From contig CANTUV010000024.1 of assembly GCA_947685225.1 (NCBI GenBank), positions 53,968,001 through 54,032,000 of the forward strand: 64,000 bases of DNA, given 5' to 3'. Below the pieces are notes generated by a model, which ran no database searches, was not told where the DNA came from, and saw only the letters and a list, made by a program, of their open reading frames with translations. This document shows, in pieces, positions 11,926-22,463 of this stretch; the stretch's first letter is position 1; every line of letters begins with the position of its first letter. This DNA is from Garcia nutans. Its lineage: Eukaryota > Streptophyta > Magnoliopsida > Malpighiales > Euphorbiaceae. Position numbers and translations under genes: made by a program.

Positions 11926-12957
11926 GTGATGATTCGGAAGGGATGTGAGGCATATCATGCTCATGTAGTAGATACCAGAGTAGCGGGGTCCCAGCTTGAC
12001 AGTATACCCACAGTTGTCGAGTTTTCAAATATTTTTCCTAATGAGTTGCCAAGGGTACCTCCCGAGAGAGAGGTGAATTTTGGTATTGATTTATTTCCTG
12101 GTACCACTCTTATCTCTATTACTCCTTATCGTATGGCACCTGCTTAGTTGAGAGAGTTGAAGGTGTAGTTGCAGGAGTTGTTAGATAAAGGGTTCGTTCG
12201 CCCTAGTGTGTCTCCATGGGGAGCACCTATTTTGTTTGTTAAGAAGAAGGATGGCACCTTGAGATTATGTATTGATTATAGGTAGTTGAATAAGGTGACC
12301 ATCAAGAATAAGTATCCATTACCTCGGGTAGATGATCTCTTTGATCAGTTGAAGGGAGCAGTAGTATTCTCTAAGATTGATATGAGATCAGGGTACCATT
12401 AGTTGAGAGTTAGAAATGTGGATGTACCCAAGACAGCCTTCCGCACGAGGTATGGGCATTATGAATTTCTAGTGATGCCTTTTGGATTGACAAATGCACC
12501 AGTAACATTTATGGATTTGATGAACAGGGTGTTTAGACCCTATCTAGATCAGTTTGTGGTGGTTTACATTGATGATATTTTAGTGTATACACATAATGAG
12601 GAGGATCATGGCAAGCATTTCTAGATTGTATTGCAGACTCTGAGAGAGAAGCAGTTGTATGCCAAGCTATCTAAGTGTGAGTTCTAGCTTGATCAGGTGG
12701 CTTTTCTCGGTCATGTGGTTTCAACAGAGGGTATTAGAGTTGATCCGAGCAAAGTTGAGGCTATTTTGAATTGGAGTCCATCGAAGACTGTGACAGAGGT
12801 TAGAAGTTTTTTGGGTTTGGCAGGCTATTATCGTCGATTTGCGAAAGGTTTTTCTATGATAGCTACTCCACTCACCATATTACTTCGAAAAGGAGTTAGA
12901 TTTGTATGGACAGATCAATGTCAAGCGAGTTTTGAGCAGCTGAGGGAGATGTAAACT
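11926..12957 (+). pseudogene. Element B reverse transcriptase (in frame, several stops)
   Basis: Reverse transcriptase in essentially one frame with amber codons. It reads from PRVPPEREVNFG and SITPYRMAPA through KKDGTLRLCIDYR, the palm block MPFGLTNAPVTFMDLMNRVF and the catalytic YIDD box (VVVYIDDILVY, near 12568-12600), to FLGHVVSTEGIRVDPSKVEA and SFLGLAGYYRRFAKGF. Stops at 12283, 12400, 12622 and 12685 each replace a conserved Gln or Trp, so most lesions are single transitions. The catalytic aspartates are intact. Confidence 0.9.
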
Positions 12958-13340
12958 ATATGTGATATACAGTGATGCTTCACATATTGGTTTAGGTTGT
13001 GTTCTGATGCAGAAGGGTAGAGTCATTGCTTATGCTTCTCGATAGTTGAAGCTGCATGAGGTGAATTACCCGACGCATGATGTGGAATTAGCAGCTATAG
13101 TTTTTGCATTGAAGATTTGGCAGCATTACTGATATGGGGAGATATGCTTCATTTATACTGATCATGAGAGTTTGAAGTATCTGGATGTTCAGAGAGAGTT
13201 GAATCTTTGGCAGAAATGATGGTTAGAGTTGATTAAAGACTATGATTGTTTGATTGATTATCGTCCTAGCTAGGCAAATGTTGTTGCTGATGCCTTGAGT
13301 TGGAAGTCTTTGGCAGGTTTGACTGCTTATTTGCTCTCGT
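12958..13340 (+). pseudogene. Element B RNase H domain (degenerate)
   Basis: Begins after a deletion of about 50 bases relative to A (GGGAGATG joins to TAAACTATATGTG). Motifs YSDASHIGLGCVL, HDVELAAIVFALKIW, YTDHESLKYL and NVVADALS are recognisable but interrupted by stops (CGATAG near 13040, TACTGA near 13130, AAATGA near 13215, AGCTAG near 13270). The three acidic catalytic motifs are still visible. Confidence 0.8.
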
Positions 13341-14760
13341 TGCTTGTTGAGTTGAGAGCGTTGCATGCCAAATTTGAGTCTTGTGATGATGGTGCATTAA
13401 TGACCTAGTTATAATTGAGGTCAGTGTTATTGGATTAGGTTAGGGAAGCCCAGTTGGTAGATGAGAAGATCCAGAAGATTATGTCAGATTGCCAAAAGGG
13501 GGAGAGTCGAGACTTTCATGTGAGAGATGATGGCAGTCTATGGTATAGAGATAGGTTGTGCATTCCTGATGATGCAGGATGGAAGAGGATGATATTAGAG
13601 GAAGCACATAAGTCAGTTTATGCTATGCGCCCTAGTAGTACCAAGATGTATCAAGATTTGAAACAACATTATTGGTGGTTAGGTATGAAGAGGGACATTG
13701 CAGAGTTTGTATCCAGATGTCTCACTTGCCATAAAGTGAAGGCTGAGCATAAATTTGCATACATTTGTGGCATGACTGGACTTTATGCTCAGCCTTCACT
13801 TCCTTCAGAGTTTGTATCCAGATGTCTCCTTCAGGGTTGCTTTATAAAGTTCCTTCAGGGTTGCTACTATTTCCACTTCAGGCTGAGCATAAAATCTATC
13901 ATTACTGGAGTGGAAATAGTAGTGAGTGACGATAGATTTTGTGACTGGACTGCCTTTAATGCTAAAGAAGCATGATGTAGTATGGGTAATAGTTGATCTG
14001 ATGGCGAAGACCGCTCATTTCTTCCAGTTTGGATGGATTACTCACTTGAGAGATTGGCTAAGTTGTATATCAATAAGATAGTGAGGTTACATGGAGTCCC
14101 AGTTTCTTTGGTGTTAGACTGAGATCCTCGCTTTACATCGAGGTTTTGAAGGGGTTTGCAAGATGCATTGGGTTCTCGGTTACATTTTAGTATTGCTTTC
14201 CATCCTTAGACAAATGGGCAGTCAGAGAGAGTGATACATATTTTAGAGGATATGTTGAGGAGTTGTATCATTGATTTCACTAGGAGCTGGGATAGATTCT
14301 TACCACTGATTGAGTTTGCGTATAACAATAGTCATCAGTCCAATATTGGAATGGCACCTTATGAAGCCTTGTATGGCAGGAGATTCAGGACACCTTTGTG
14401 TTGGGATGAGGTTGGATAAGGTAAATTGGTCAGTCCTGATTTGATTAAAGAAACAGAAGAGAAAGTGAAATTGATTTTAGGTCGCCTGGAAGCAGCTTCA
14501 GACTGATAGAAATCCTATACAGATTTGAAGAGGAAAGATGTAGAGCTCAGTGTGAGAGAAAAAGTGTTTCTAAAGGTGTCTCTATGGAAGAAGATTTTGA
14601 TATTCGATCGCAAAGGGATGTTGAGTCCTCGTTTCATAGGACCATATGAGATTCTAGAGAGAGTTGGTTCAGTGGTTTACAGACTGGCTTTACTGCCTGA
14701 GTTGGATTGAATACGTCTTCCATGTCTCTATGCTTTGAAGGTATAGGTCAGACCCATCTC
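13341..14760 (+). pseudogene. Element B integrase with scrambled segment
   Basis: Zinc domain at about 13600-13745 (EAHKSVYAMRPSSTKMYQ... RCLTCHKVKAEH), with the second His replaced by Arg. At 13734-13940 the expected sequence is replaced by a mosaic of inverted and direct repeats (see separate entry). The core then resumes: FHP-TNGQSERV-type segment near 14200, ILEDMLRSCIIDF, and IEFAYNNSHQSNIGMAPYEALYGRR. The C-terminal LSPRFIGPYEILERVG block is preserved. Several stops and frame changes make it non-functional. Confidence 0.85.
13734..13940 (+). other. Inverted/direct repeat scramble inside B integrase
   Basis: Element A has a single straightforward sequence here. B instead contains three inverted pairs: 20 bp (13734-13753 with 13782-13801), 14 bp (13864-13877 with 13909-13922) and 10 bp (13891-13900 with 13931-13940). 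It also has a 23-bp direct repeat (13701-13723 and 13806-13828) and a 14-bp one (13828-13841 and 13852-13865). This is the signature of repeated template switching during DNA synthesis. Confidence 0.85.
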
Positions 14761-14771
14761 ATATCCTGTTA

Positions 14772-14963
14772 GTGGAGTCTATTGAGGTGATCCGAGATTT
14801 GACTTATGAGGAAGAATCAGTGGAGATTTTGGCACGAGAGATAAAAGAGTTGAGGAACAAGAAGGTGCCACTTGTGAAAATCCTTTGGAGGAATCATGCC
14901 ACTAAGGAGGCGACATGGGAGAGTGAGCAGACAATGCAGAGTCAGTTTCCCCAGTTATTCTAG
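14772..14963 (+). pseudogene. Element B chromodomain
   Basis: An open segment of 63 codons ending in TAG. The chromodomain core is seen as ILAREIKELRNKKVPLVKIL, then WRNHATKEATWESE and the closing FPQLF. This C-terminal domain places A, B and D in the Tekay/Del chromovirus group, together with the long (2.4-2.6 kb) LTRs and initiator-Met primer site. It is separated from the INT C-terminus by frame breaks near 14710-14760. Confidence 0.85.
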
Positions 14964-14998
14964 AGTTGATAGTAGGTAATTTCACAGACGAAATTTTT

Positions 14999-15017
14999 TT
15001 CTTTAGGGGGAGAGAAT
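14999..15017 (+). promoter_or_regulatory. Polypurine tract, element B
   Basis: TTAGGGGGAGAGAAT immediately precedes the LTR start TGTAACATCCC. It sits after a conserved TTTCACAGACGAAATTT segment that all the Tekay-like copies keep (TTTCGAGGACGAAATT in the LARD). Confidence 0.82.
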
Positions 15018-17442
15018 TGTAACATCCCTAATATTTTTGAAATAAAATAAATTTAAATTTAAATAAGTTAAAGAAATGATTTAAATGGAAAATTTAAATT
15101 CAAAATCGTGCCACCATTAGAGCGAACGAGAGATCTTCTTTTCTTCCAAGCTACCTAAGATTGAAGAGATTTTAAGGAACTAAGTAGAGTTTTGGTGATT
15201 TTCCAACAAGTAAGCTTTCTTCCCTTATTTTTGAATTTCTAGGAAAACTATGAATATGTGTATTTTGGGATTTTCTATTAGCATGATTTAATTGTTTAAT
15301 TGGGTATGAATGAAGCTATTTTGATTAATTATTAATGATTTTCAAATTAAATGGAAGAAAGGATTAAGTTTGGGATGAGTTGGGTGAAGAGAGAGAATTT
15401 AGGGTTATGAAAAAATTGGATTCTTGAAATCATGTGTTTTAATTGTGCAAATTGATTCCAAATGTGTTCCTTTGATGCATAAACAAGGATTTCAAAGTCA
15501 AATGGTAGATTTGATTAAGTTTGGTTAGAGTTTGGATGAGGTAGTATTGAGTTTAGGGTTTTGAAAAGGGTGTTTTTAAAGAATGGTGAATTGTTGAATT
15601 TTAATGTTTAAATCATGTTAATTCATGGTATTAGTGAAGAAAATAAGCTTGGATTAATAATTGGAATAGGCTAGAATGAAAAACCTTCATTGGTGAAGGT
15701 TATGCCATTTTAGGGTTTTGAATAAGAGTGAGTATTTAAGTAATGTGTATGAATGAAACATGTTAAAATATGTTTTTAATAATATAAATAAACTTAAAAT
15801 ACTAATTTAAATGGAATAGAATGGAATTCTAATGATAAAGTAAGAAAAGGTTAATTTTTTGGAATTTGTATAAGAGTGATGTTTAATTAGGGTTTATTGT
15901 TGGAAATGCCTTAAAATATGATATTAAATGATTGTATTTAATCATATTGTGTATAGGCATTAAGGAGAAGTGAATTGCTCAATCCTAGTGTTGAAGAGCA
16001 ATTTGGAAGTGAAGGTTGGTGGGAGATTTTAAGCATGCATTTGATTGCCTAGTGTGGTAAGTACATGCTTTGATAGTTTTAAAGTACTTGCATTTAATTT
16101 TAGCTTAACACATTTTAAATGGAAAATGTGTTAAGCTACTTGATCATTTGAAAACCCATATACATTGTGTTATGGCATGTGAGTTGATGTGTATGCATTA
16201 TAAATATTGTGAAAGCCATTGTAAATGGCTAAATTGTATGGAATGTGATTTTATTATGAAATACCCTATGATGTGATGAAATGAAATAACATTGATATGA
16301 ATGAAAAAAATGGAATATGAGAAAGGAATTGAGAATGGGACATATGAAATAATTGTGTGTCTAGTATGTTATTCAATTTTCAGAGTTCTGTGTTTGTCTG
16401 CATGCCTAGGATATAATAGTCCCTTGAAGCTAGGTTGGGCGTAGCCCTTAAAGCCTAGTTGGGATGTTACATATGAGGTTATACTCACTATTTACCTTTG
16501 GGGCTAGACCTTTAGCGTCACTATGATATGACTTGCCTTCAGGGCTAGACACTTGGTGTCAATTTGGACTGAAATGGTAACTCTAAAATTTGAATAATGT
16601 ATTAGTTTATTAGGCCCATACTTGTATGTATGTTTGTGTGAATCATAAACAAATGAAAAATTATGTTATTAAATTGAATGGAATACTACATTGTGGCATA
16701 GAATGCAAATGCATTATGCATTGGCATTGTGTAAAAGTTTTACTTTTATCAAAGTTGTACTGCTAGGCTTTTAGCTTAGCACGATTGTAATTGATTGCGC
16801 AGGTGACAGGGGAGATCCAGTCGAGTAGAAGAGTTCTTCTAGACTAGGCCAGGTTTAGATTTGAGATTGCTCGTTGAGCAAATTTTGGACACATCAAGAA
16901 CAAGCCTTTTGTCATCATGTATACATTTTATGTTTTTGTACATTAAGAAATCATGTATATTATGTTTATGATTTTAAAGTATATGTATTGTAAGTTATAA
17001 AGACTTTTGGATAAATTGTGTAGGATGGGTTTTTATATGTGTGTTTTGGATATATATATATATATATATATATGAATATGTATAAATGTTGTGAGAAAAT
17101 GAGGAAAAATTGAGAAGTTAAGGTGAGGATGTGGTTTATTGTTTATTGGGTATGTTCTTTTAGTAGGTTGTGTAATTGATAAATTTTGGGTTGTTCAAAT
17201 TACAGACAAAACTTTGGCAAATTTTTTCCAGAGATTTTCATAGAAATGTTTATTTTGAGTTCCTATAACAAGTAAAGAATATTTATATACTATTTAATTT
17301 TATACATTTAGTATTTGAAATTTTGAATCAGAAATGTGAAAATTTTTATTAAACTGGGTCATGATATATTTGTACCGTATATGCATATTCTACATACATT
17401 GGGTGTATATATTATATGTGTATAGAGTATAAGGGTGTTACA
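15018..17442 (+). mobile_element. 3' LTR of Tekay element B (2.4 kb)
   Basis: Starts TGTAACATCCC, ends AAGGGTGTTACA. The last 1.5 kb pairs with 8623-10144. It holds a (TA)n tract near 17048-17072. Unlike the LTR of A it has no GC-rich palindromic block. It is followed at 17443 by AGTAT and then coding sequence of a Tat-like element, which continues as AGTATCCCAAGT in an uninterrupted copy near 32106. B therefore inserted into that element's RNase H gene. Confidence 0.9.
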
Positions 17443-18940
17443 AGTATCCCAAGTGAATGGAGAATGGGAGCTGAAGGAAGAAAAATTAAAGTTGTACCAT
17501 GACTACTTAACTGTGATAAGATGGAACTTCAAGGATTCTAAGTTCCTACACCTACTAAGGGAGAAAAACTAGATGGCCGATGCCCTAGCCACACTGGCTT
17601 CGGTATGGGAGGATCTCATAAAATTAGTCAACAAACCTCTGGTTTTGACTAGTTCAACAACTCCTTTCTATGAGTGCTAAATGCTCATGGAAATTGATAC
17701 GGACCATGATGCATGGTATGATACTATAAGGCGATTTTTGTAAAAATAGGGAATACCCATTAGGGGCAACAAGAGAATAGAGAAGGGTAATAAGGCGATA
17801 GTCTTTGCAATACATCACCTTCCAAGGAGAATTGTACTGAAGATGGCTTGATGGGGTGCATTTAAGATGTCTGAGAAAGTCTAAAGTTGGACAGATCATA
17901 TTAGAAATACATGCAGAAACTTATGGACCCAACATGAATGGCTTAGCCCTGGTAAAGAAAATCATCCAGCAAGGCTATTATTGGCTGACCATGGAAAAAA
18001 TTGTATTGATTTTGTGCGAAAGTGTTAATAATGACAGTTGTATGGAAACTTGATTCATTTACCTCCTAAGGAAATGCATTTTATGTCTTCACCCTGGCCA
18101 TTCGCGACTTGGGGAAGAGACTTTATCGGGGAAATACATCCGACAGCTTTAAATGGCCACCGATACATAGTGGTAGCAGTTGATTACTTTTCAAAATGGG
18201 TTGAAGTGAAATCCTTCAATAAATTGAGGGAAAGACAAATGGCTCAATTTATTGAAAGAAATCTCATCTATAGATATGGAATTTCGCACAGTATAGTGTC
18301 AGATGGATCAATTCCAAGGAGCTATTAGGGATTTGTTTGCCAAATATCAGATCAGTCATCATCAATCGAAAAGCCAATGGTGCCATAGAAGTGACCAACA
18401 AGATGATTAAGTAGATTCTTTCCAAGATGACCAAGACATATAGGGACTAGTTAGACATGTTGCCTTTTGCTTAATGGGGGATATAGGACAAGTGTGCGAA
18501 CGCCGATCGGAATGATGCCATTTTCTTTCATCTATGGAATGGAAGCAGTATTGCCTATTGAAATTGAGAGCAAGTCACTAAAGGCAGTATTAGAAGCAGA
18601 ATTGCCTAAGACAAAATGGGTATTAAGCAGATATATGTAGTTGGCTTTGTTGGAGGAAAGAAGGTTGAAGGCATTGTATCATCATCATCTTTACCAAAGA
18701 AAGATAGCCCAGGCTTATAATAAGAGAGTCCATGTTTGATGATTTAAGGCAGGTGACCTGGTTCTAAAATAGTGCAAAGCAAATGTTCCTAATCCACGAG
18801 AAAAGTTTGGGCAAAGCTAGGAAGGGCCCTATGTTGTGAAGGAGGTAATGAAGAAAGGCACAGTCAAGTTAGCTGATATGGATGGAAACAAGTTCAGCAA
18901 ACCAGTAAACATTGATCAGCTAAAGAGCTTCTATGTCTAA
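17443..18940 (+). pseudogene. Element C1 (Tat-like): partial RNase H and integrase
   Basis: Starts inside the second (archaeal-type) RNase H at a point matching VSQVNGEWELKEEKLK in element C2, because B inserted there. It then covers the linker and the integrase zinc domain (EIHAETYGPNMNG..., with the second His position Asn). Next comes the core, with TWGRDFIGEIHPT (first Asp kept, unlike C2), a frameshift in the second-Asp motif (IVSDGSIP), and a short deletion that removes the HHRSSPYRPKA part of C2. The end, KFSKPVNIDQLKSFYV then TAA, matches the end of pol in C2. Confidence 0.88.
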
Positions 18941-18961
18941 TTAAAAAAAAGAGGAATAAAC

Positions 18962-19110
18962 TCGCTAGGTTGAAAACCCAAAAGAGTAGTCTAGGCAAAA
19001 ATTAGAGTAGCCCACTAGTTTTGAAAACCCGAAAGGGTTGGCTAGGCAATAGTTAGGGCAAAATGAGTGAAAATCATCAATTAGAAAACCTGAAAGGGCT
19101 TTTTGGCAAC
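18962..19110 (+). repeat. Hairpin array 1 in C1, first cluster
   Basis: Three hairpins directly after pol: CTAGG-TTGAAAA-CCC...GTAG-TCTAG, CTAGT-TTTGAAAA-CCC-GAAA-GGG-TTGGCTAG, and CAATTAG-AAAA-CCT-GAAA-GGG. They correspond one for one with 33645-33790 in C2, so cluster order is conserved between copies although individual bases differ. Confidence 0.8.
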
Positions 19111-19334
19111 ATGAGTGATCTTGTGTATGCTGGCTTCATATTTTTAGTTGTCCCCAATTCAATAAAACAGAGTTAATAATAAAATTATTCTCTGTGCATC
19201 ATCTTAAATATCTTACAAAAAGAGTACATAAATTATATAATAGCGAAAAGTTATGACAAATCATAATAAAAAGAAAATATCTTTCATCCTAAACATCATT
19301 TTATTTAAAGACTACCAATTGAAGATTCATGGCA

Positions 19335-19735
19335 ATCGTTAAGTGTAATGTGCAAGCCAGCTTTGCCTTAGATGATCCAGGAAGGCTTCAACAAGCAAGG
19401 GCATGTCCAAGTCAGCAGTAAAGTTAGAATCCTAAGGTTGAGCTCCATAATAGCAGCCAAGGCGACGTAGATCATGGCAAGTACCTCGACGAAGGGCAGT
19501 GAGTGGAACGTACATCAAATATGTCTGGGTGGTAATATTGCTGATTTTCCACCAAGGCAATAACCATCAGATATTAACAACATCTCTTGAATCGATCCAC
19601 TCAATCCATTCGACATATGATGAAGCAGGTCGAAGAAGCTTTCTTCCATAACTTTCTTCCATAATGGTGTCGGGGTAAGTACCTTCTATGATCTAGAGCT
19701 GGGATGTTGAGTAGGCAAAAGCATTCTAGGAGCAA
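19335..19735 (-). pseudogene. C1 antisense DUF7745-like gene, last exon
   Basis: On the minus strand this matches 34060-34427 of C2. The conserved end reads WLLPWWKISNITTQTYLMYV, LTALRRGTCHDL and LGCYYGAQP. Stops and a frame shift near 19600-19690 break it. The family's usual C-terminal pattern of a Trp-rich block followed by a Gly-Thr-x-Tyr/Cys-x-P segment can be seen. Its 5' side meets the hairpin cluster at 19777-20010, which corresponds to the intron in C2. Confidence 0.6.
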
Positions 19736-19776
19736 AATATGATGAAAATAAGGTTAAAAAAAAGAAGAAGAAAAAG

Positions 19777-20010
19777 CCCGCTAGGTTGAAAACCCATAAG
19801 GGTGGCCTAGGCAAAAGTTAGGGTGAACTATTAGCTCCAAAAACCCATAAGGGCGGACTAGGCAAAAATTAGGACCAAAATCAAAATAATAAAGGCTTGT
19901 TAATTCTAAAAACTCATAAGGGTAGGCTAGGCAAAAGTTAGAGCAATAAATAAATGATGACCTAAATTGAAAACTCGAAAGGATAGTTTAGGTAATTACT
20001 TTAAGCAGCA
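19777..20010 (+). repeat. Hairpin array 1 in C1, intron cluster
   Basis: Four hairpins, including CTAGG-TTGAAAA-CCC-ATAA-GGG-TGG-CCTAG and CCTAAA-TTGAAAA-CTC-GAAA-GGA-TAG-TTTAGG. The last one sits at the antisense splice-donor side exactly as in C2 (34836-34869). Two central copies are partly decayed. Confidence 0.78.
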
Positions 20011-20625
20011 GAGGACTTCCAGTCAACCTTCTCGAAGAGCAAGTCTTGAATTGGTCCAATCCAACCAAAGTCTCAGCTAAAATCAAGGGTATTGGTGACA
20101 ATCCTTCGTCCATTTGGTCTACGATGTCCACAAGTCATGGATCAATTCCATTAATAGAAACAAGTAGAAATTGACCAAGTAGGCACAAGCAGACCATGCA
20201 TCCCCATTCCCTAGTGGGAGCCAAATGAGATGTGCAGAAATTAACTAAAGGACAATGGAGGATTTTCTCACCTTTGGTTAATTGAACAACTTCAGGCTTT
20301 GAAAGGTGGAATGACATCTGCATTTTTTAATGGGTTTTTGAAGTCAATATGGGCAATGCTACTTGACGATCACCCGGATATCCAAGTATAACTTTAAAAT
20401 CTTAAATCATGGGGCACAATTCAAAATTGTTGATTTTAAAAGTCCTAGATTCCACATTCCAAAAAAATGTCATGGCATGCAAAAAAGGTTGATTCAATTT
20501 GATATTTTGATAACACTTCAAAGTATCAATAAGAGACCAAGATATTTGGTCCTAGTATATAGTTTTGAGGGTCTTCAATAAATTCTTCATCTTCTTCATA
20601 TTAGCTTTAGTCATATTCTATGAAA
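20011..20625 (-). pseudogene. C1 antisense DUF7745-like gene, first exon
   Basis: The minus-strand start is near 20614 (MTKANMKKMKNLLK), matching the start of the C2 copy (MTEHHLKKIKILFK). The body includes SKPEVVQLTKGEKILHCPL, then NFCTSHLAPTREWGCMVCL and CLLGQFLLVSINGIDP, and ends near the donor-like GTAATTACC. A stop soon after the start and others downstream make it a pseudogene. Homology with C2 is clear over the whole exon, so this gene is a regular part of the family and not a one-off capture. Confidence 0.65.
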
Positions 20626-21070
20626 TGTAGAAACACTTCTTTTGATATGAATGAAAGACGTTTCTTTTTTAAAAAAAATTAAGGATTGTGGTTTTAGGAA
20701 AGTGATAATGTGCGCAAATTGCTTTGGCTTGAGATGAGGAGATCAGAATGATTTAAACAAGCGATTGGCAGAAGACCGAGCAAAATAGGGAAAAGCGTTG
20801 CACCAGTTAATTTAGTTTCAGATTTGGTATGGCCTAATCGGTTATGGTTTTTCAATTAATGCCGAATTCAAAATTTGTTTTGTTTTTTAAAAGAAAATTT
20901 TTTCAGCTTATGTTTTGTTAAATATTTGAATCCACGTCGAATTCAATTTTTAATTCAACATGAACACTATATATATATAAAAAGTCAAAAAAGTCAAAAA
21001 GTTAAAAGTTAATTATTTAATTTATAAAAATTATTTAATTACAGTCTGTTTGTCTTACATGTCCAATACA
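20626..21070. other. C1 non-coding stretch
   Basis: AT-rich sequence with poly-A/poly-T runs and the segment TTTCAATTAATGCCGAATTC. It lies between the two antisense genes of the Tat-like element (the C2 counterpart is about 35480-35870). I see no gene. Confidence 0.5.
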
Positions 21071-21738
21071 AGTTGATTAAATTACATGATCGCTAAGATG
21101 AAGGAAGTAGTCCATAATCAAATAAAGTTCTAAAAAAATAATCACCTGATAGAGGAGGAGGCACATCACTTGCCCAAGATGAAGAAGCACTAGGATCTTT
21201 GTCGCTTTGAAAATTGACCCTAAAGTAATAATCACCTTACCATGGAGGAAGCACATCATGGTCACTGTCATCAACCTGGGGTCCCCTCGAAGAAGATGCA
21301 CTAGGGTCCCGCATACCCTAAAATCAGAAGACTAGAAAGCTTTGTTCTCACCGATGATATAAATCTTGGAAATGAACAGTATCTTAACGACTGTGCGTCG
21401 AACTCTCAACGACTGGCGACTAACTCCTCTTACAACTTCTTGTTTTGTTCCTCAAGCATTCGCTGTGAGCCAAAAAAGAAAAAGGGTAAGGACATACATA
21501 ATCATGCATACATACAATATAAATCGATATTGAAATAGGAACACAGACCAAGTGATTCAAATCAAAGCTCTGGGAATAAAATGACGCAGTAGGATGAGGA
21601 GGTTGAACAAAAGGCAGAGTGAATGGAGAAGATTATCATTGAACTTGAGTAACATATGATGACCCAACTTCAGGATAAAATGAACCAATAACCTGTAATG
21701 ATCATAAAAGATATTTAGAACAAGTTAAGAAGAGATAA
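21071..21738 (-). pseudogene. C1 antisense PMD gene, 3' exons
   Basis: Minus-strand sequence matching 35871-36520 of C2. It contains the coiled-coil exon (RMLEEQNKKL, then a stop, then EELVASR) preceded by the acceptor-like GGCTCACAG, the linker with GPQVDDSDHD, and the upstream exon with SGSFYPEVGSSYVTQVQ-like sequence near 21610-21690. The plant mobile domain itself is absent, because element D inserted at 21738. Confidence 0.6.
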
Positions 21739-22463
21739 TGTATAATGCCCTTATACTCTATAAACGTATAATACACACACTCCCAATATGTAAGATATGC
21801 ATATAGGTATAAAAATGTCACAATTTGGTTTAATAAAAACTTCCATATTCCCTTATTAATCAAAACATTTGTATTTATACACAGATATATATATGTATCA
21901 GAATACATGATGCCTCACATTACTTTATTATTTAAAACAATCTTAATAATTTACAATATATACTTACATACTCCCAAAACATAATATTAAAATATACTTT
22001 AATATAAGATTTATACATGCTGGCAAAATGGCTCTGTTCTTGATGTAGCAATACACTTCAAGCTCAACCAACAAAAGCCTAGACCCGATTGGTTTAGAAG
22101 AACTTTTCGGCTCTGCCGGATCACCTCTGTCACCTGAGCGATTAATTACAATTGCGCTAAGCAGAAACCTAGTGGTACAAACTTTGATAATAATAAAATT
22201 CAAAAACAATGCCAATGCAGAATGTTCATATGCTATGTCATCACATGATATTCAAGTCCACTTTTGGATATATGCTTGCATCACTTGATAATTCATACAA
22301 ACACATACACAAGCATGGGCCCAAACAACTAATACATTATTCAAATCTCAGAGTTACCATTTTGGTCCATAATGACACCATATGTTTAGCCCCGAAGGCA
22401 AAATATCAATGTAACAGTCCAACTAAGTCTGGGCTTACGACCCAGTCTTTTCACCCAGCCTAG
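21739..22463 (-). mobile_element. 3' end of an LTR of element D
   Basis: On the minus strand this is the last ~0.7 kb of a Tekay LTR: it ends GAGTATAAGGGCATTATACA at 21739 and shares the ATTGTGACATTTTTATACC, GATCCGGCAGAGCC and GACATATGGTGTCAT-like blocks with A and B. Its orientation and position fit the 3' LTR of D. It is cut off at 22463 by H. GATAA at 21734-21738 would be the target site. Confidence 0.75.

Noticed and set aside
17048..17072. (TA)n tracts here and at 6127, 44429, 44505, 55160 and 61744 as possible replication or recombination signals
   Set aside because: Ordinary microsatellites of AT-rich LTRs; the only use is as a length marker between the two F LTRs.
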